From assembly GCA_963926055.1 (NCBI GenBank), contig CAWUVK010000001.1, positions 269,949 through 333,948 on the forward strand: a stretch of 64,000 bases of DNA, in the 5' to 3' direction. Position numbers and translations under genes: made by a program. The notes beneath the pieces are model-generated. The model had not been told where the DNA came from and made no database searches. It saw only the letters and a list, made by a program, of their open reading frames with translations. Of the stretch, positions 10,683 to 22,074 are shown piece after piece; position 1 is the stretch's first letter, and each line of letters opens with the position of its first letter. Source of the DNA: CAJXJP01 sp963926055. Its GTDB lineage: Bacteria > Patescibacteriota > Gracilibacteria > BD1-5 > UBA6164.

Positions 10683-11900
10683 TTATTCACATCATAAACG
10701 CATACCTGTAACAAAATGGTCTTTATCAGTTGTTAAAGAATTATATCCTAAATACCAGAAGAAAAATGTAAATTCTTTATCTATAAGTCATTTTACTTGT
10801 TCTAATCTCCATGTTCTTCCATCTACTATTTTTGTATCTAACACTTCAGGGTGAGGACGAACATCATTAAATAAAAACCAGCGATTTCCGTCCGGATATC
10901 TAAATTCTTGCCTAAAAAGATTATCAGTATTATTATATGAAATCCATGCCCTCATAGTAATAGTTTTTCCAGTTTGACAGGTTCATGTATTAGATATTCT
11001 CATTACATATTGTGTTCACTCTCATCATTTTTGATGTATAACATATCCTGATTCTACAGGAGAATTCATAGCAACAATATTACTTGTTGGATTACTTGCT
11101 GTATAAATATTAACATTATTTCCATCAATTAAATCTCATGTTTGAACTAACTCATCAGTAATAATATATTCCGGATGGCTAAAATCACAATATACTTCTC
11201 TTTTTCATGATACTTCAGATGAAGAATATATTTCATAAATTCCACTTTTAACCGTTCCATTTTCATACAATCTACTACAATTTGCATTTGGAAGTGCTCA
11301 TATAAGTGTCGATCATGTTCATTCTATAACCTTGATATTAGAAATATAGGATTGTAGTTCTTGTGTAGTGGTTACTAAATCTATATCTATTGAAATCGGA
11401 TTATTGGTATCTTTTTCTAGCAAAATTCCTATTTTATCTCATTTTGTTTGGAAATATTTATCTAAATTATTTGCAAAAATTTCATTCGTATTAATTTTTT
11501 TTGATAATTTTTGTTGCTCAAAAAACATCCCTAATTGAAATTTAGTTTTTTGTGGATTTCTCGCATACACTACTCAACTTCAAGTGACAGGGTCAAATCA
11601 TCCATTAAATACTCATATATTTGATAGTTGATTTTCGGACAATGTTCATTGAGAAAATATTATTGTACCACTAGCTGTAACATTTACCATGTTTTTTCAG
11701 TCTGGAATATTTTTATTTTGTGTTAGCTGTAAGTTTAGTGCTTGTGTAATTGATTTCATATCAGTAAGTCTCACTGAATCTCTTCAAGAGCTTGCATATC
11801 ATTGAAAAGAAATAAAAGCCACCGTTGCTAAAACGGCTAAAATCGTGATTACAACGATAAGCTCTACCAGTGTAAATGCTTTATTGTTTTGCGTTTTCAT
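10683..11900 (-). CDS. Type IV pilin-like protein with YCD-type domain (copy B)
   Basis: 405 residues. The prepilin signal (AFTLVELIVVITILAVLATV) and the following FQGYASSGRDSVRLTD are nearly the same as in copy A. The distal half diverges: it retains EVYCDF with its Cys at residue 238, but the GGGWT core is missing, and the end has RTWRLEQVKGLIDKEFTFFFWY. Conserved cysteines (CSRLYE, CDF, CQTG, GCE at the end) suggest disulfides. The stop lies 27 bases before the start of copy A, so the three genes form one operon. The common N-terminus with variable tails points to alternative pilus tip or minor subunits. Confidence 0.82.
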
Positions 11901-11916
11901 GTTTTATCTTTAAAAA

Positions 11917-13215
11917 TTACCTTACATAAACTTTCACTTCTTGCCACTGAGCGATGGATAATCAAGATGAGGTTTTAATATCATAATTATCCGGATCTCA
12001 TGGATAACAGTTATGAGTACCTCAAATTCATAATTCAATTCTTTCAGTAGGTGTGAGCTGTGTAAAAACATCTGATCAATTAGGATTACAAATATACATT
12101 TGATTTGTGTAAGCAATATTTCTCCCATTTGCAAAAATTCTAAAAGAATTTCCATATCAATATAACATATTATTTACCATTGTAGTTTGATTTCAATTTA
12201 AATCAGTAAATAGAGCTCTAGGATCTAATGCATCAGTTACATTATCTAAATCGTTATAAATTTTTCTGAAAGTTCTATCTAATATTGCAGTATTTGAAAG
12301 TCTTTCTATATGATAATCTGGCAAATGGTATGGATTTGCATATATTTCTTGAAATACAATACTTCCACTCAGAGCCAATTTTTCATTTGTTTGTAGATTT
12401 GCTATTGCTTCAGATGGGAGTCATTCCCATACTAAAGTCCATCCACCTCAGTGATTTCCCATATCACAATATACTTCAAATTCTTCTCAGTCCGTATTTG
12501 TTGGGTTAATAAAATACATGCCACTTCATTTTGAATTTCAAGATTCTAGTAGAGTTTTACAACTTGCATTAGGATTAAATCTCGATAAAAATTGTCATTG
12601 AAGAGTTTCTTTATCAGCAAGTATAATTTCATTTTGAATACTTAACATTTTATAAGTATTTGTGTCAGATTCTATATCTATTTCTAAGGTTTCATTATCG
12701 TCTAATATAATTTCATTATTTGTTTCATCTAATAAAATCCCTAATGCATCTCAACTAGATTTTACATATTTATCTGTATTGTCTGCAAATGTTTTAGTTA
12801 GAGAAACATTTGTAACAGACTCTTGGTTTTCTAAAAATCAGATTATTTGAAACTTATTTCTTGCAGCATTAATAGCATAACCATATGGTTGATCTGTAAC
12901 CGGATCAAGTCAACCATCAAATATATTTAGATCTGATTCTAAAATATTTTGAGATAATTCACCTTGATATTGAAATATAGTTCCACTTGATGAAATATCT
13001 ACTTTTTTATCCGGTAAAGGAAAGTCTATATTTTTAGTTCTATTTATTTCAAATGATTTTGAGATATTTTTTAAATCTGCCAATCTGACTGAATCTCTAC
13101 TCAAGCTAGCATACCCTTGAAATGATATAAATGCAACTGTTGCGAGAACGGCTAAAATCGTGATTACCACGATGAGTTCTACGAGCGTAAAAGCTCTATT
13201 ATTTTGTGTTTTCAT
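11917..13215 (-). CDS. Type IV pilin-like protein with GGGWT domain (copy C)
   Basis: 432 residues and first gene of the operon. The prepilin signal AFTLVELIVVITILAVLATV is present, with synonymous differences from copies A and B. The YCDMGNHGGGWTLVW core has its Cys at residue 250, the same position as in copy A. The Gly in FQGYASL is GGG, whereas A and B use UGA in the matching place. Further Cys pairs (CKTL, MYICNPN, HNCYPG) occur. The gene ends 16 bases before copy B. Fibrinogen-like YCD/GGGW domains are known in bacterial surface proteins; attachment to a pilin stem implies a surface ligand-binding role. Confidence 0.85.
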
Positions 13216-13398
13216 GTTTTGTAAGTTTTGTTTTAATTACAATGATAATATACCTAAATACTCAAAAAATTGAAATTTAAATATATTGACAATATTTTAT
13301 TCTTTTTTATGAAAAAATTAATAAATTTTATTTTTTTTGAAATTTAATTACACTAAAAACAATATGTTCACATAATAAATATTATTTTAATACAAGAT

Positions 13399-14322
13399 AT
13401 GAATTTTAAAGAAGCTCATGACGCATTTCTCGATTATCTAGAAGTTATTAAAAATCAATCTCCTAGAACCGTAGAACAATACGACAGACATTTACGTAAA
13501 TTTTGAGAATATTTAGAAGATAAAAATATTGATTCTTATAATTATTGAGTGGAAAAAATTGATCTAAAAATAGCAGATTGATTTAGGACCTATATTCATA
13601 AAAATGCAAAAAAAATACTTTCTATAAAAACAGCAAATGCTTATATGATTACGTTGAGAAGTTTCTTAAAATATTTAGAAAAAAAATGATTTAAAAGCCT
13701 TTCCCCCACAGCAATAGATTTAATCAAAGCAGAAGACAGACAAGTGGAATATCTTACTACTGAAGAACTAGAAAGATTATTTGCCAGTGTAAACACTAAT
13801 ACACTTATTTGAACCAGAGATTTAGCAATTATGGAATGTATTTATTCTACAGGATTGAGAATCTCAGAACTCACAAATCTCAACAGAAAAGATATAAATC
13901 TCAAAAGAAAAGAATTTGCCGTTCGTGGGAAATGAAAAAAAGTAAGGAGTGTATTTCTCACAAAACATGCAGCAAATCTCATCGAAAATTATTTAGAAAA
14001 AAGAACTGATAACTTAGAACCTCTCTTTATTAGACATAATATCAAGATAGCTGATATAGATAATTTCGAAAGTGAAAATGTAAGACTTTCTCGTTTTTTC
14101 ATAACTTCGATGGTAAAAAAATATGCAACAAAAGCATTTATTTTAAAAAATATTTCAGCTCATACTCTCAGACATAGCTTTGCCACTACCCTTTTAAATG
14201 CAGGAGCAGATTTAAGAGCCATTCAAGAAATGCTTGGTCACGCAAGTATCACAACCACTCAAGTCTATACACATGTAGCAAATCCAAAATTAAAAGAAAT
14301 CCATAATAAATTTATGAAATAA
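13399..14322 (+). CDS. Tyrosine recombinase, XerC/XerD type
   Basis: 307 residues. An N-terminal SAM-like core-binding domain (1-105) is followed by the catalytic domain with the full set of residues: Arg in STGLRISEL, Lys in RGKGKKVRS, HTLRHSF, the second His in LGHASI and the nucleophilic Tyr in TTQVYTHV. This is the expected size for chromosome-dimer resolvases acting at dif. It differs from integrases by lacking an extra arm-binding domain. It is divergent from the pilin operon and 20 bases upstream of an MFS gene. I did not find a dif-like site in the window, so a Xer role rests on family similarity. Confidence 0.92.
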
Positions 14323-14342
14323 ATAAATAAATATATAAAAAT

Positions 14343-15506
14343 ATGAATAGAAATATAACAATTGCATATGTCAGTAGTTTTTTATGATCACTTACTTTTT
14401 CACTTCCGATTTGGTTAGTGTTTTTCACCAGTTATTTACATTTTTGAATATCTGTTTCTATATTTTTATGAGTTTTATCTGGACTTATTTCAATGGTATT
14501 TGAAGTTTTGACCTGAAGTTGGGCTGACAGATACGGAAGAAAAAAATTATTATTAATTGCAATGATTCTATGAATTGTCTGATGAAGCTTCTATTTATGG
14601 GCAGATAAAATATATTTATTTATTATTTCATCAATCATAATTTGATTTTCTCGGGCTATTAGTTCTGGAAATTTTGATGCGCTTATTCATGATTATTTAG
14701 AAGAAAAATGAGAGGAGATTGAATTTAAAAAAATTCAGGCAAATCAGTATATTTTATTATTTCTTTGAAGATGAGTTTCTTGAGTATTAGGCTGATATTT
14801 TTATAGTTATAATGAATTATTGCCGTATTGATTATGATTAATATTATCTTGTATTATTTTTATATTGTTTCTTTGAATTATAGAACCAAAACAAAATTAT
14901 TCACAAGAAGTGAATGATTATCAACATATTAAAACATGATTCAATTTTTTAATTGAAAATAAAAAATTATTATACTTTATTTTTTTATGAGGTTTTATTT
15001 TTACCTGAATATCAAATATTTATTGGTTTAGTTATCAAGAATATATGAAAACAGTCTGATTTAATATTATTCAAATTTGATATATTTATTCATCAATTGC
15101 TCTTTTTAGCGCTTTTTGAGCATTTATAATTAAAAAATTAAAGGATGATTTTTCTAGTTATACTCTTGTAAGAATTATTTTATATTTATTATCAATAGCG
15201 ACTGTATTATTTATTTATATGGAAAGTTATTACGCATTAATTCCAATATTTTTTATGTGAATACTCAGCTGAACAATTATGACAGTATGAAATACGTATT
15301 TAGTTCATAAATCTCCTAAGACTCATAAATCAACCATTTTATCGATTTTTTCTATGAGTGTTTCGTTTTGATATTTCATTTTTTCAGCTATAGCATGATT
15401 TTTTATCTGAAAACTATGACTCGCTCAGACGTATGTGTATATTCCATTTATGTTAATTTTAATATTATGAGTAGATTTTATATTTTTTAGAAAAAAATAT
15501 AATTAA
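14343..15506 (+). CDS. MFS transporter
   Basis: 387 residues with about 12 hydrophobic helices. The loop after helix 2 reads GSWADRYGRKKLLL, the major-facilitator motif A (GxxxDRxGRRK). UGA glycines are very frequent, as expected for a polytopic protein. The ATG lies 20 bases after the Xer stop, so co-transcription is likely. The closest general type is a drug/sugar H+ antiporter of the 12-helix class, but nothing identifies the substrate. The gene ends at a bidirectional hairpin shared with the convergent HAD gene. Confidence 0.9.
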
Positions 15507-15510
15507 AAAA

Positions 15511-15549
15511 AAGAAGATATTGCTAAACAATAGCAATATCTTCTTTTTT
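15511..15549. terminator. Bidirectional hairpin overlapping the HAD stop
   Basis: GAAGATATTGCTA / TAGCAATATCTTC stem with A and T runs. The left arm encodes the last codons and stop of the convergent HAD gene, so one hairpin serves both genes. Confidence 0.8.
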
Positions 15550-16452
15550 CATTTCGAAAATTAAATCTTTTCTTTCGAAAATTAAATGATAATTCACATC
15601 TTCTACTTTTGTATCATCATAAACTTGAATAACTTTTTTATCAGGATTTACAAAATAAAAATCTTTATTTTTATTTAAATGAAAACTGATTCAAAAATCT
15701 GAACTGGTATCTCACATTCATCCTAAAACTCCAGTGAGGATTTCTTTTTGCTGTAAAAGTTGGATAAATTTTGATTTATGAGGAGCTCACCAAAGTGGAG
15801 TTAATACAAAATTATGAATATTTATTTTTGTACCAAATCAATAAATATTATTTGCTGCAGCTGGAGAAATATTTTTTTCGATATATTCTTTGAGTATTTC
15901 TAAGTAAATATCAAAAATAAAATTCGGTGCTCAAGAAATAAACATAAATTTTTTCCCTGAGTCTAAAACTTCTTTGAGTTTTTGAAATGAAAATCTATAT
16001 GGATTTACCTTTTCTTTTTGTCTGAAGCTATTTTTTAAATATATCTTATACTCTTGCCAAGAAACTAATTCCCTATGCTTAATGAGTAAATAAATACCTG
16101 CGTGGAGATATTCTGCAAATGGAACTTCTTTATTGTATGCTTGCTTTTCTAAAATATCAAAATATTGTAAATCTTTGAGAAATTCTGAGTATTTATTTAC
16201 GTCGCATTGTAAAATATCTTGTTTTTTTACAAATTTTACAAATAAAGAAAAAGCTTCTTTTTGTAAAGTCCCTCTAAAGAATGTTCCGTCTAAATCTGAT
16301 AAAAAATATTCTCCCTTTGGTAATTTATCTATTTTTTGAGTGTAATATTCTTCTTGTAAAAAATCTTCACAAAATGATATTCATAAAATTTCTAAAATAT
16401 CTTTTTTGTTATTTTTTGATTTTAACTCTTCGATTGCCGTTTGTAACTCCAT
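15523..16452 (-). CDS. HAD-superfamily phosphatase
   Basis: 309 residues. HAD motif I is LSDLDGTFFRG near residue 55 (DxDGT, nucleophile first Asp), motif II MFISGAPNF near residue 175, a Lys in APHKSKFIQ, and motif IV MGDTSSDF near residue 250. The order and cap spacing resemble SerB/HAD-IB phosphatases, which hydrolyse small phosphate esters. The N-terminal 45 residues precede the core and look like a short helical extension. The stop lies within a terminator hairpin. The substrate is unknown. Confidence 0.82.
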
Positions 16453-16559
16453 AAAAAATATTTAAAAAATAACTCCCTCCAGTTTTTAAGTATAAAAGAT
16501 TTTCTAAAAAAAGAAAATTTACTATAATAAAATAAATAATATTTAAGATTATATTGAGA

Positions 16560-17084
16560 ATGAAACTAATAATTGGTTTATGAAATCCGTGAGAAAAATA
16601 CACACTTACCAGACATAACGTAGGATTTTTATTTCTAGACTATTATAAACAAAAAAATAATTTTTGAGAATTTCAATTTGAATCAAAATTTAAAGCTGAA
16701 ATCTCAAGTTGAATCTATGAATGAGAAAAATGTATTCTCGTGAAACCTCAAACTTTTATGAACCTGAGTGGTGAAGCTGTACAAAAAATAACCCATTATT
16801 ATAAAGTAGAAAAACAAGATTGGGTCGTAGTATATGATGATATAAGTTTAGATTTTTGAAAAATTCGATTCAGAGAAAAATGAAGTGCTGGAGGTCAAAA
16901 TGGAATAAAAGATATTATTTCTAAGTTTGATCAAGAATTTAATAGAATAAAGATTTGAGTCTGACAAGATAAAAGATACGATTTAAGTGACTGGGTTTTA
17001 TCAAAATTTCTAGAAGAAGAACAAATAGATTTGGATAATGAAATATTTCCAGAATCAGAAGCATTATTACATGAAAAATTTTAA
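16560..17084 (+). CDS. pth: Peptidyl-tRNA hydrolase
   Basis: 174 residues, somewhat short for the family (about 190). It recycles peptidyl-tRNA. Visible features are the start LIIGLGNPGEKYTLTRHNVGF with catalytic His in TRHN, KPQTFMNLSGEAV, and VYDDISLDFGKIRFR with the conserved Asp. The usual GGHNG is GGQNG here, replacing a His that helps in catalysis in the E. coli enzyme. The Arg of GKIRFR is a CGA codon (16866-16868), which supports CGA as arginine. It is one base upstream of murC. Confidence 0.95.
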
Positions 17085-17085
17085 T

Positions 17086-18411
17086 ATGGATAAGAAAAAA
17101 ATATATATAATTTGAGCTGGATGAATATGAGTTTCTGCAATTGCTCGTTATTATAATGAAAATTGATATGAAGTTTTAGCGAGTGATTCAACACAATCTC
17201 AACTAACTCAAACGTTACAATCAGAGTGAATCGATATTATTATTTGAGCAGATAAAAATAGGATAGATAATTCTTTTCAAAAAGTAATTTATACAGAAGC
17301 TGTCAAAACATCTCAAGAAGAAATAGCAAAAGCTATAGAACTTTGAATTCAAATACAAACATATCCTGAAGCACTTGCACAAATTGCAAATAATAAAAAA
17401 CTCATAGCTGTTTGTTGAACACATGGAAAATCTACAACGACAAGTTTAGTAAGTATCATGATGAAAAATTCTAAAGTTTGAATAAATGCAGTTATTGGAA
17501 CTTTATTAAAAGAATTTAATGGGAAAAATACACATTTTTCTAATAGTGATTTTTTCGCAATTGAAGCGTGTGAATACAAAAGATCATTTTTAAAATATAC
17601 ACCTGAATTTCTCATAATTACCAATATAGAGGTCGATCATCTTGATTACTATAAAGATGAAAAAGATTATATTTCAGCTTACAATGAAATGATAGATAAG
17701 GTAAAACCTGGTGGTTATGTGATTTATAATGGACAAGATAAAAATTGTCTACAATTAAAAATAAGAGAAGATTTAGAATATATAAATCTATCAAACTGAG
17801 AATATATTCAACAAAATAATCACCATAAAATACCTCACATAAACATGCAAGTTCCTGGGAATCATATATTATTTGACGCGCATTTAGCTTATTGTTTAGG
17901 AAAAATAGTAAACATACCTGATCAAGAAATAATTTCAAGTCTAGAAAAATATTCCGGAGTTTGGAGGAGAATGGAAATATTATGAAAAACACAAAATAAT
18001 AATCTTGTATATAGTGATTATGGACATCATCCTACAGAAATTATTCTCACACTCCAAGCTATTAAAAATAAATATTCTAATAAAAGAATTATAACTATTT
18101 TCCAACCACATCAATACAGTAGAACTATCGAATTATTAGAAGATTTTAAAACATCTTTTCATGATACACATACACTTGTAGTTCCAAATATTTATGAATC
18201 AAGAGATTCTAAAGAAGATATGGAAACTATGAATGCTCAAATATTTTTAGATTCGATACAACATGATGATAAAATACACTGAGTAAATTTAGAATATACT
18301 CAAAAAATTATTTCACATTTAGACGAAAAATATTCTCAAGAAGCCGTTATTATATTACTCTGAGCTTGAGATGTAGATAATTTAAGATATTCAATAGATT
18401 TCACAAAATAA
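17086..18411 (+). CDS. murC: UDP-N-acetylmuramate--L-alanine ligase
   Basis: 441 residues. MurC adds L-Ala to UDP-MurNAc, the first step of the peptidoglycan stem peptide, in the cytoplasm. Landmarks are the N-terminal IIGAGGIGVSAIA UDP-binding loop, ATP loop CGTHGKSTTTSL near residue 110, EACEYKRSF, TNIEVDHLDYY, the Arg-rich GVWRRMEILG, YSDYGHHPTEI and QPHQYSRT. These distinguish MurC from MurD/E/F and Mpl (shorter here and with no Mpl features). It begins one base after pth and ends before a strong palindrome. It indicates that the cell makes its own peptidoglycan precursors. Confidence 0.96.
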
Positions 18412-18415
18412 AAAA

Positions 18416-18449
18416 AATAAGTTCCCGGGAAATTTCCCGGGAACTTATT
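18416..18449. terminator. CCCGGG-type bidirectional terminator (murC/secD)
   Basis: A perfect 34-base palindrome built from two TTCCCGGGAA blocks with flanking AATAAG / CTTATT, located between the convergent murC and secD stops, followed by T runs. Confidence 0.85.
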
Positions 18450-18453
18450 TTTT

Positions 18454-20043
18454 TTATTTTTTCATTCCGATAAATGAATTTTTATTTTTTGATGTTTTTG
18501 CGAGTAAAATAAGTAATACTCTAGAAATCCACATGGCAGAAAATAGAGAAACAACTATACCAATAGCAAGCATAAAACCAAAACCTTTGATCATATTTAC
18601 ACCAAATACAAAAAGTATAAGTGCTACTATTAAACCTGTGAAATTTGAATCCCATATAGCAGACCAAGATTGTTTAAAACCAATAGTAGTAGAATCAACG
18701 AGATTTTTACCTTTTTTTAACTCTACTTTAATTCTTTCAAAAATAAGTATATTAGCATCAATTGCCATACCAATTGAGAGAATTAACCCTGCAATAGAAG
18801 CAAGTGTTAAAACTACTCCAAATCCTTTAATAATAGTTAAAACTAAAATTATATAGAGTAATAATGCTATACTTGCAATTAATCCTGAAAATCTATAAAT
18901 ACTAATCAAGAAAATAAAAATAATTATAAATCCAGATATTCAAGCAATTACTAATTTTTCTAATGATTCTGCTCAAATTTTTGAATCAATAGTTTTTTCA
19001 CTCGTTAAATAAATTGGAGCTGGAACAACTCAAGTATTTATATCATTTGATAATTTTTTTGCTTCTTCTCAAGTATAAGAACCCGTTATAACTGCTTTCC
19101 CTGTAAGAATTGGTTGATTTACATTTGGAGCAGTAAGGAGTTCTCAACCTACAAAAATTGCTATTTGTTGGCCTGTTAATCTTGTAGTAAGTTCACCAAA
19201 TATTTTTGCACCTTCAGTATTAAATACTAGTTCAACCATCGCATTAAAATTTTGATCGTATTGAACTGATGAAGTTACAAAATATTTATCATTTAAAATT
19301 CTTCCTTGACTATCAGCTGCAGGTTTCCACATTGAAGGTTCTTTTGAAACAAAAATATATTCATATACAGTTCCCTCTAAGTCAGATAATACAAGATAAC
19401 CATTTTCAGTTTCTATAATTTCTTTTGATTTCAATTCATCGATTTGATATAAATCTCAGATATTTCCTGATTCTCAAATTTCTACATTTTCATAATTATT
19501 TTGAAATTTTTCTGCAGTAAGAGAAAATTTATATTCAGAAGTTTCGAGTTCTTGAATTACATCTGTGGCAATTTGATATCTTTTTTCTATATCTTCTTGT
19601 GTGATCTCATTCCTTATTTCTTTGAATTCTATTTTAACTACTTTTCAAATGGCTTCTTTTGCTCTTTGAATATTTTCATTATTTTCAAAATTAGAATTCC
19701 CTTTTAGTGGAATTTGAACAATAATATGTTTTTCTCCAGCATATGTGGCAGTTGTAATTACTGAATCATTAATTTTAAGTGTTTCAACTCTTTTATCAAT
19801 AATAGATTTTAAACCTTCTACAATCTCATTCTCACGAGCATTATTATACCCTTCTTCTTGAGAAGCTTCTGATAAATCAACTTTATAATCTAGTTCAATT
19901 CAACCTTGAAGATCTAAACCAAGTCTATAATCTTTTCCAGTAAATGGCATTTGAATACCATAATTTGACCATGGAAAAATATAAATAAATAATAACCCTC
20001 CTGTAATGAGAATAAATAATAGTCTGAATAATAAGTTTTTCAT
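18454..20043 (-). CDS. secD: Protein translocase subunit SecD
   Basis: 529 residues. One N-terminal transmembrane helix (MKNLLFRLLFILITGGLLF), then DYRLGLDLQGG with a UGA glycine, a large extracytoplasmic P1-type domain (about 60-350), and five C-terminal helices with the conserved SIGMAIDANILIFERIK in helix 4. SecD/SecF use the proton gradient to help pull secreted proteins across the membrane. The start at 20043 gives the standard N-terminus. No secF follows: the next gene is convergent murC, so SecF must be elsewhere or missing. Confidence 0.95.
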
Positions 20044-20143
20044 AAAATTAACAACAAAAATTAAATACGATTTTTTCGCAACATTACACAAATTATAAGA
20101 AAATATTCTAAAAGTAAATTTTTTCTTTATATTTCCACAAAAA

Positions 20144-20172
20144 AGTACCGTTAACCTATTGGTTCCGGTACT
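20144..20172 (-). terminator. Hairpin terminator after rlmN
   Basis: AGTACCG / CGGTACT stem with an inner GGAACC-type pairing and a T run on the minus strand, 15 bases after the rlmN stop. Confidence 0.75.
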
Positions 20173-20187
20173 GAAATTTCCTCTATT

Positions 20188-21264
20188 TTATTTATCATCT
20201 TTTCTATAAGACATAACTGTTTCTCAGTCTTTTTTATTTGCTAATTGTCCACAAGCTGCATCAATATCATCTCACATTGTATGACGAATAGTTGAAACTA
20301 CTCCATATTTTTCAAGTATTTTTTGAAATTTTTCGATTACAAATCTCGGAGTTGTTGTATATCCATCAGAACTTGTTCCTTCTCACGCATTATATGGAAT
20401 AAAATTAACGTGTGCTAATTTTCCTTTTAATAATTGACCTAATTCGTCCGCAAGTTTGATATGGTCATTTACTCCATTAATCATGATATATTCGTAAAAA
20501 ATTCTTTTATTTGTTTTTTCTACATAATTATCTAATGATTTCATAAGTTTTTCAAGTGGCCAAGTATGATCTACTGGCATTATTGAACTTCTCACTTCAT
20601 CATTTGGAGCATGAAGAGAAATAGCAAGTGAAGTTTGAGGAAAGTCATTCGTAAATTTATCAATTCCTGGAACAATTCCACAAGTAGAAACCGTTACTCT
20701 TCTATTTGCAATAGCAATTTTCTTTTGGTGTGTAATAAATTCGATTGAAGTTTTTAGACCATCATAATTTAAAAATGGTTCTCCCATTCCCATATAAACG
20801 ACATTTCTTAAAAAATCTCCTTCATCATTTAATAAACTACAAGCATAATACACTTGTTCGATTATTTCTTCTGGATCAAGATTTCTTTTTAAACCAAGTT
20901 TCCCTGTTGCACAAAATGTACAAGCCATTGGACACCCAACTTGACACGAAATACAAAGTGTATTCCTCCCAGATCTGTGTCTCATAATAACTGCTTCAAT
21001 AAATTCTCCTCTAGAAGTTTTAAACAAAATCTTCGTCGTTTGTCCGTCAGCAGATGTTTTTTGAGTATCAATATCTAGTGTTTTAAATACAAAATTTTCT
21101 TGGAGAATATCTCTCATTTTTTTTGGAATTGTACCCATTTCTTGAAAATCTTGAACATAATTTTTATAGATTGCATTCTCAATTTGAGCATAACGAAAAG
21201 TAGGAAAACCATTTTGTTTTAAGACTTCTTTTACTTTTGCTTCATTATGAATTGAATATTTCAT
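20188..21264 (-). CDS. rlmN: 23S rRNA / tRNA methyltransferase RlmN
   Basis: 358 residues. This radical-SAM enzyme makes 2-methyladenosine at 23S rRNA A2503 and tRNA A37. The Fe-S motif is CPMACTFC, just after CISCQVG; the SAM motif is GMGEPFLN. The catalytic C-terminal Cys lies in DIDAACGQLANK. The first 293 codons contain no UGA, and then three UGA glycines occur near the C-terminus (NAGEGTS, MGDD, DGETV). Length and motifs are standard. It stands alone with its own terminator. Confidence 0.97.
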
Positions 21265-21395
21265 TATATATTTTGTAATAATTTCTAAATTTTGGCATAT
21301 TCTAAGAATAAACTCGTATTTGTAAAGGTAAAATAAATTGATAAAAAAGATTTTTTTTTTATTATATTAATATATAATTTTTAAATTTTTTTCGT

Positions 21396-22049
21396 ATGAA
21401 AAAAAATCTCCTCGCAAACTCTATTGCTGAAGCTATGGTCGTGATGTTAGTTATACTCATTTGAGTTACTTGATCGTATCAAATGTTTAGTCAATCAATA
21501 AAAACCGTTGATAGCAGTGAATACAAAATTAGAGCAATTTCGATGGCAAAAGAATGACTCGAAGCTGTAAATAATATCAGAGATACAAACTGGATTTTAT
21601 TTAAATGAGATCTTCCAAATTGTTGGAATGTTTTAAATTATAATATTAGTTGTTTCAATGATACAGGAACAAATAGAGATATTAGAGAATGAAGTTATAG
21701 AACTTATATTTCTACGAATAATAGGTGGATATTAGAAGCCTATAGTTGAAATTTAGATTATTCGGAAGTTGCTTACAGAGATCATTTTACTGTATGACTC
21801 GATGATAAATGATTTTTTACGCAGACACAACCATTTTCAGAAGAAATAAACCCCCCTTTTACCAGAGAAATAATTATTGAATATTTAGATGATTGAGAAA
21901 ATCCTGTAAATAGTGGTGTTAATATTTCAAATGAACAAAAAATGAAAGTTACTGCAAAAATTCAATGGATTGATTCTTGATCAAATCAAGTAAGAAAAGT
22001 TGAAATGAGTAATATTCTCACGAATTGGGCAAATAAAAAAGTAAACTAA
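21396..22049 (+). CDS. Type IV minor pilin / pseudopilin
   Basis: 217 residues. The N-terminus MKKNLLANSIAEAMVVMLVILIGV is a prepilin-like helix in which the usual FTLxE is replaced by SIAEAM (Glu at +5 kept), similar to PilV/GspI-type minor pilins. The remainder has the typical segment AISMAKEGLEAVNNIRDTNW found in minor pilins, then a beta-rich domain with two cysteines (LPNCWN, ISCFN). It is a single gene with a terminator immediately after it, separate from the GGGWT pilin operon. It likely works with the same pilus machine. Confidence 0.8.
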
Positions 22050-22050
22050 A

Positions 22051-22074
22051 AAACAATCCGTTCCGGATTGTTTT
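22051..22074. terminator. Hairpin between convergent genes
   Basis: AACAATCCG / CGGATTGTT stem with three-base loop and T run; it can serve both the minor-pilin gene and the convergent 1299-residue protein gene. Confidence 0.8.

Noticed and set aside
18533..18856. Plus-strand frame inside secD
   Set aside because: Antisense shadow of the conserved SecD C-terminal region.
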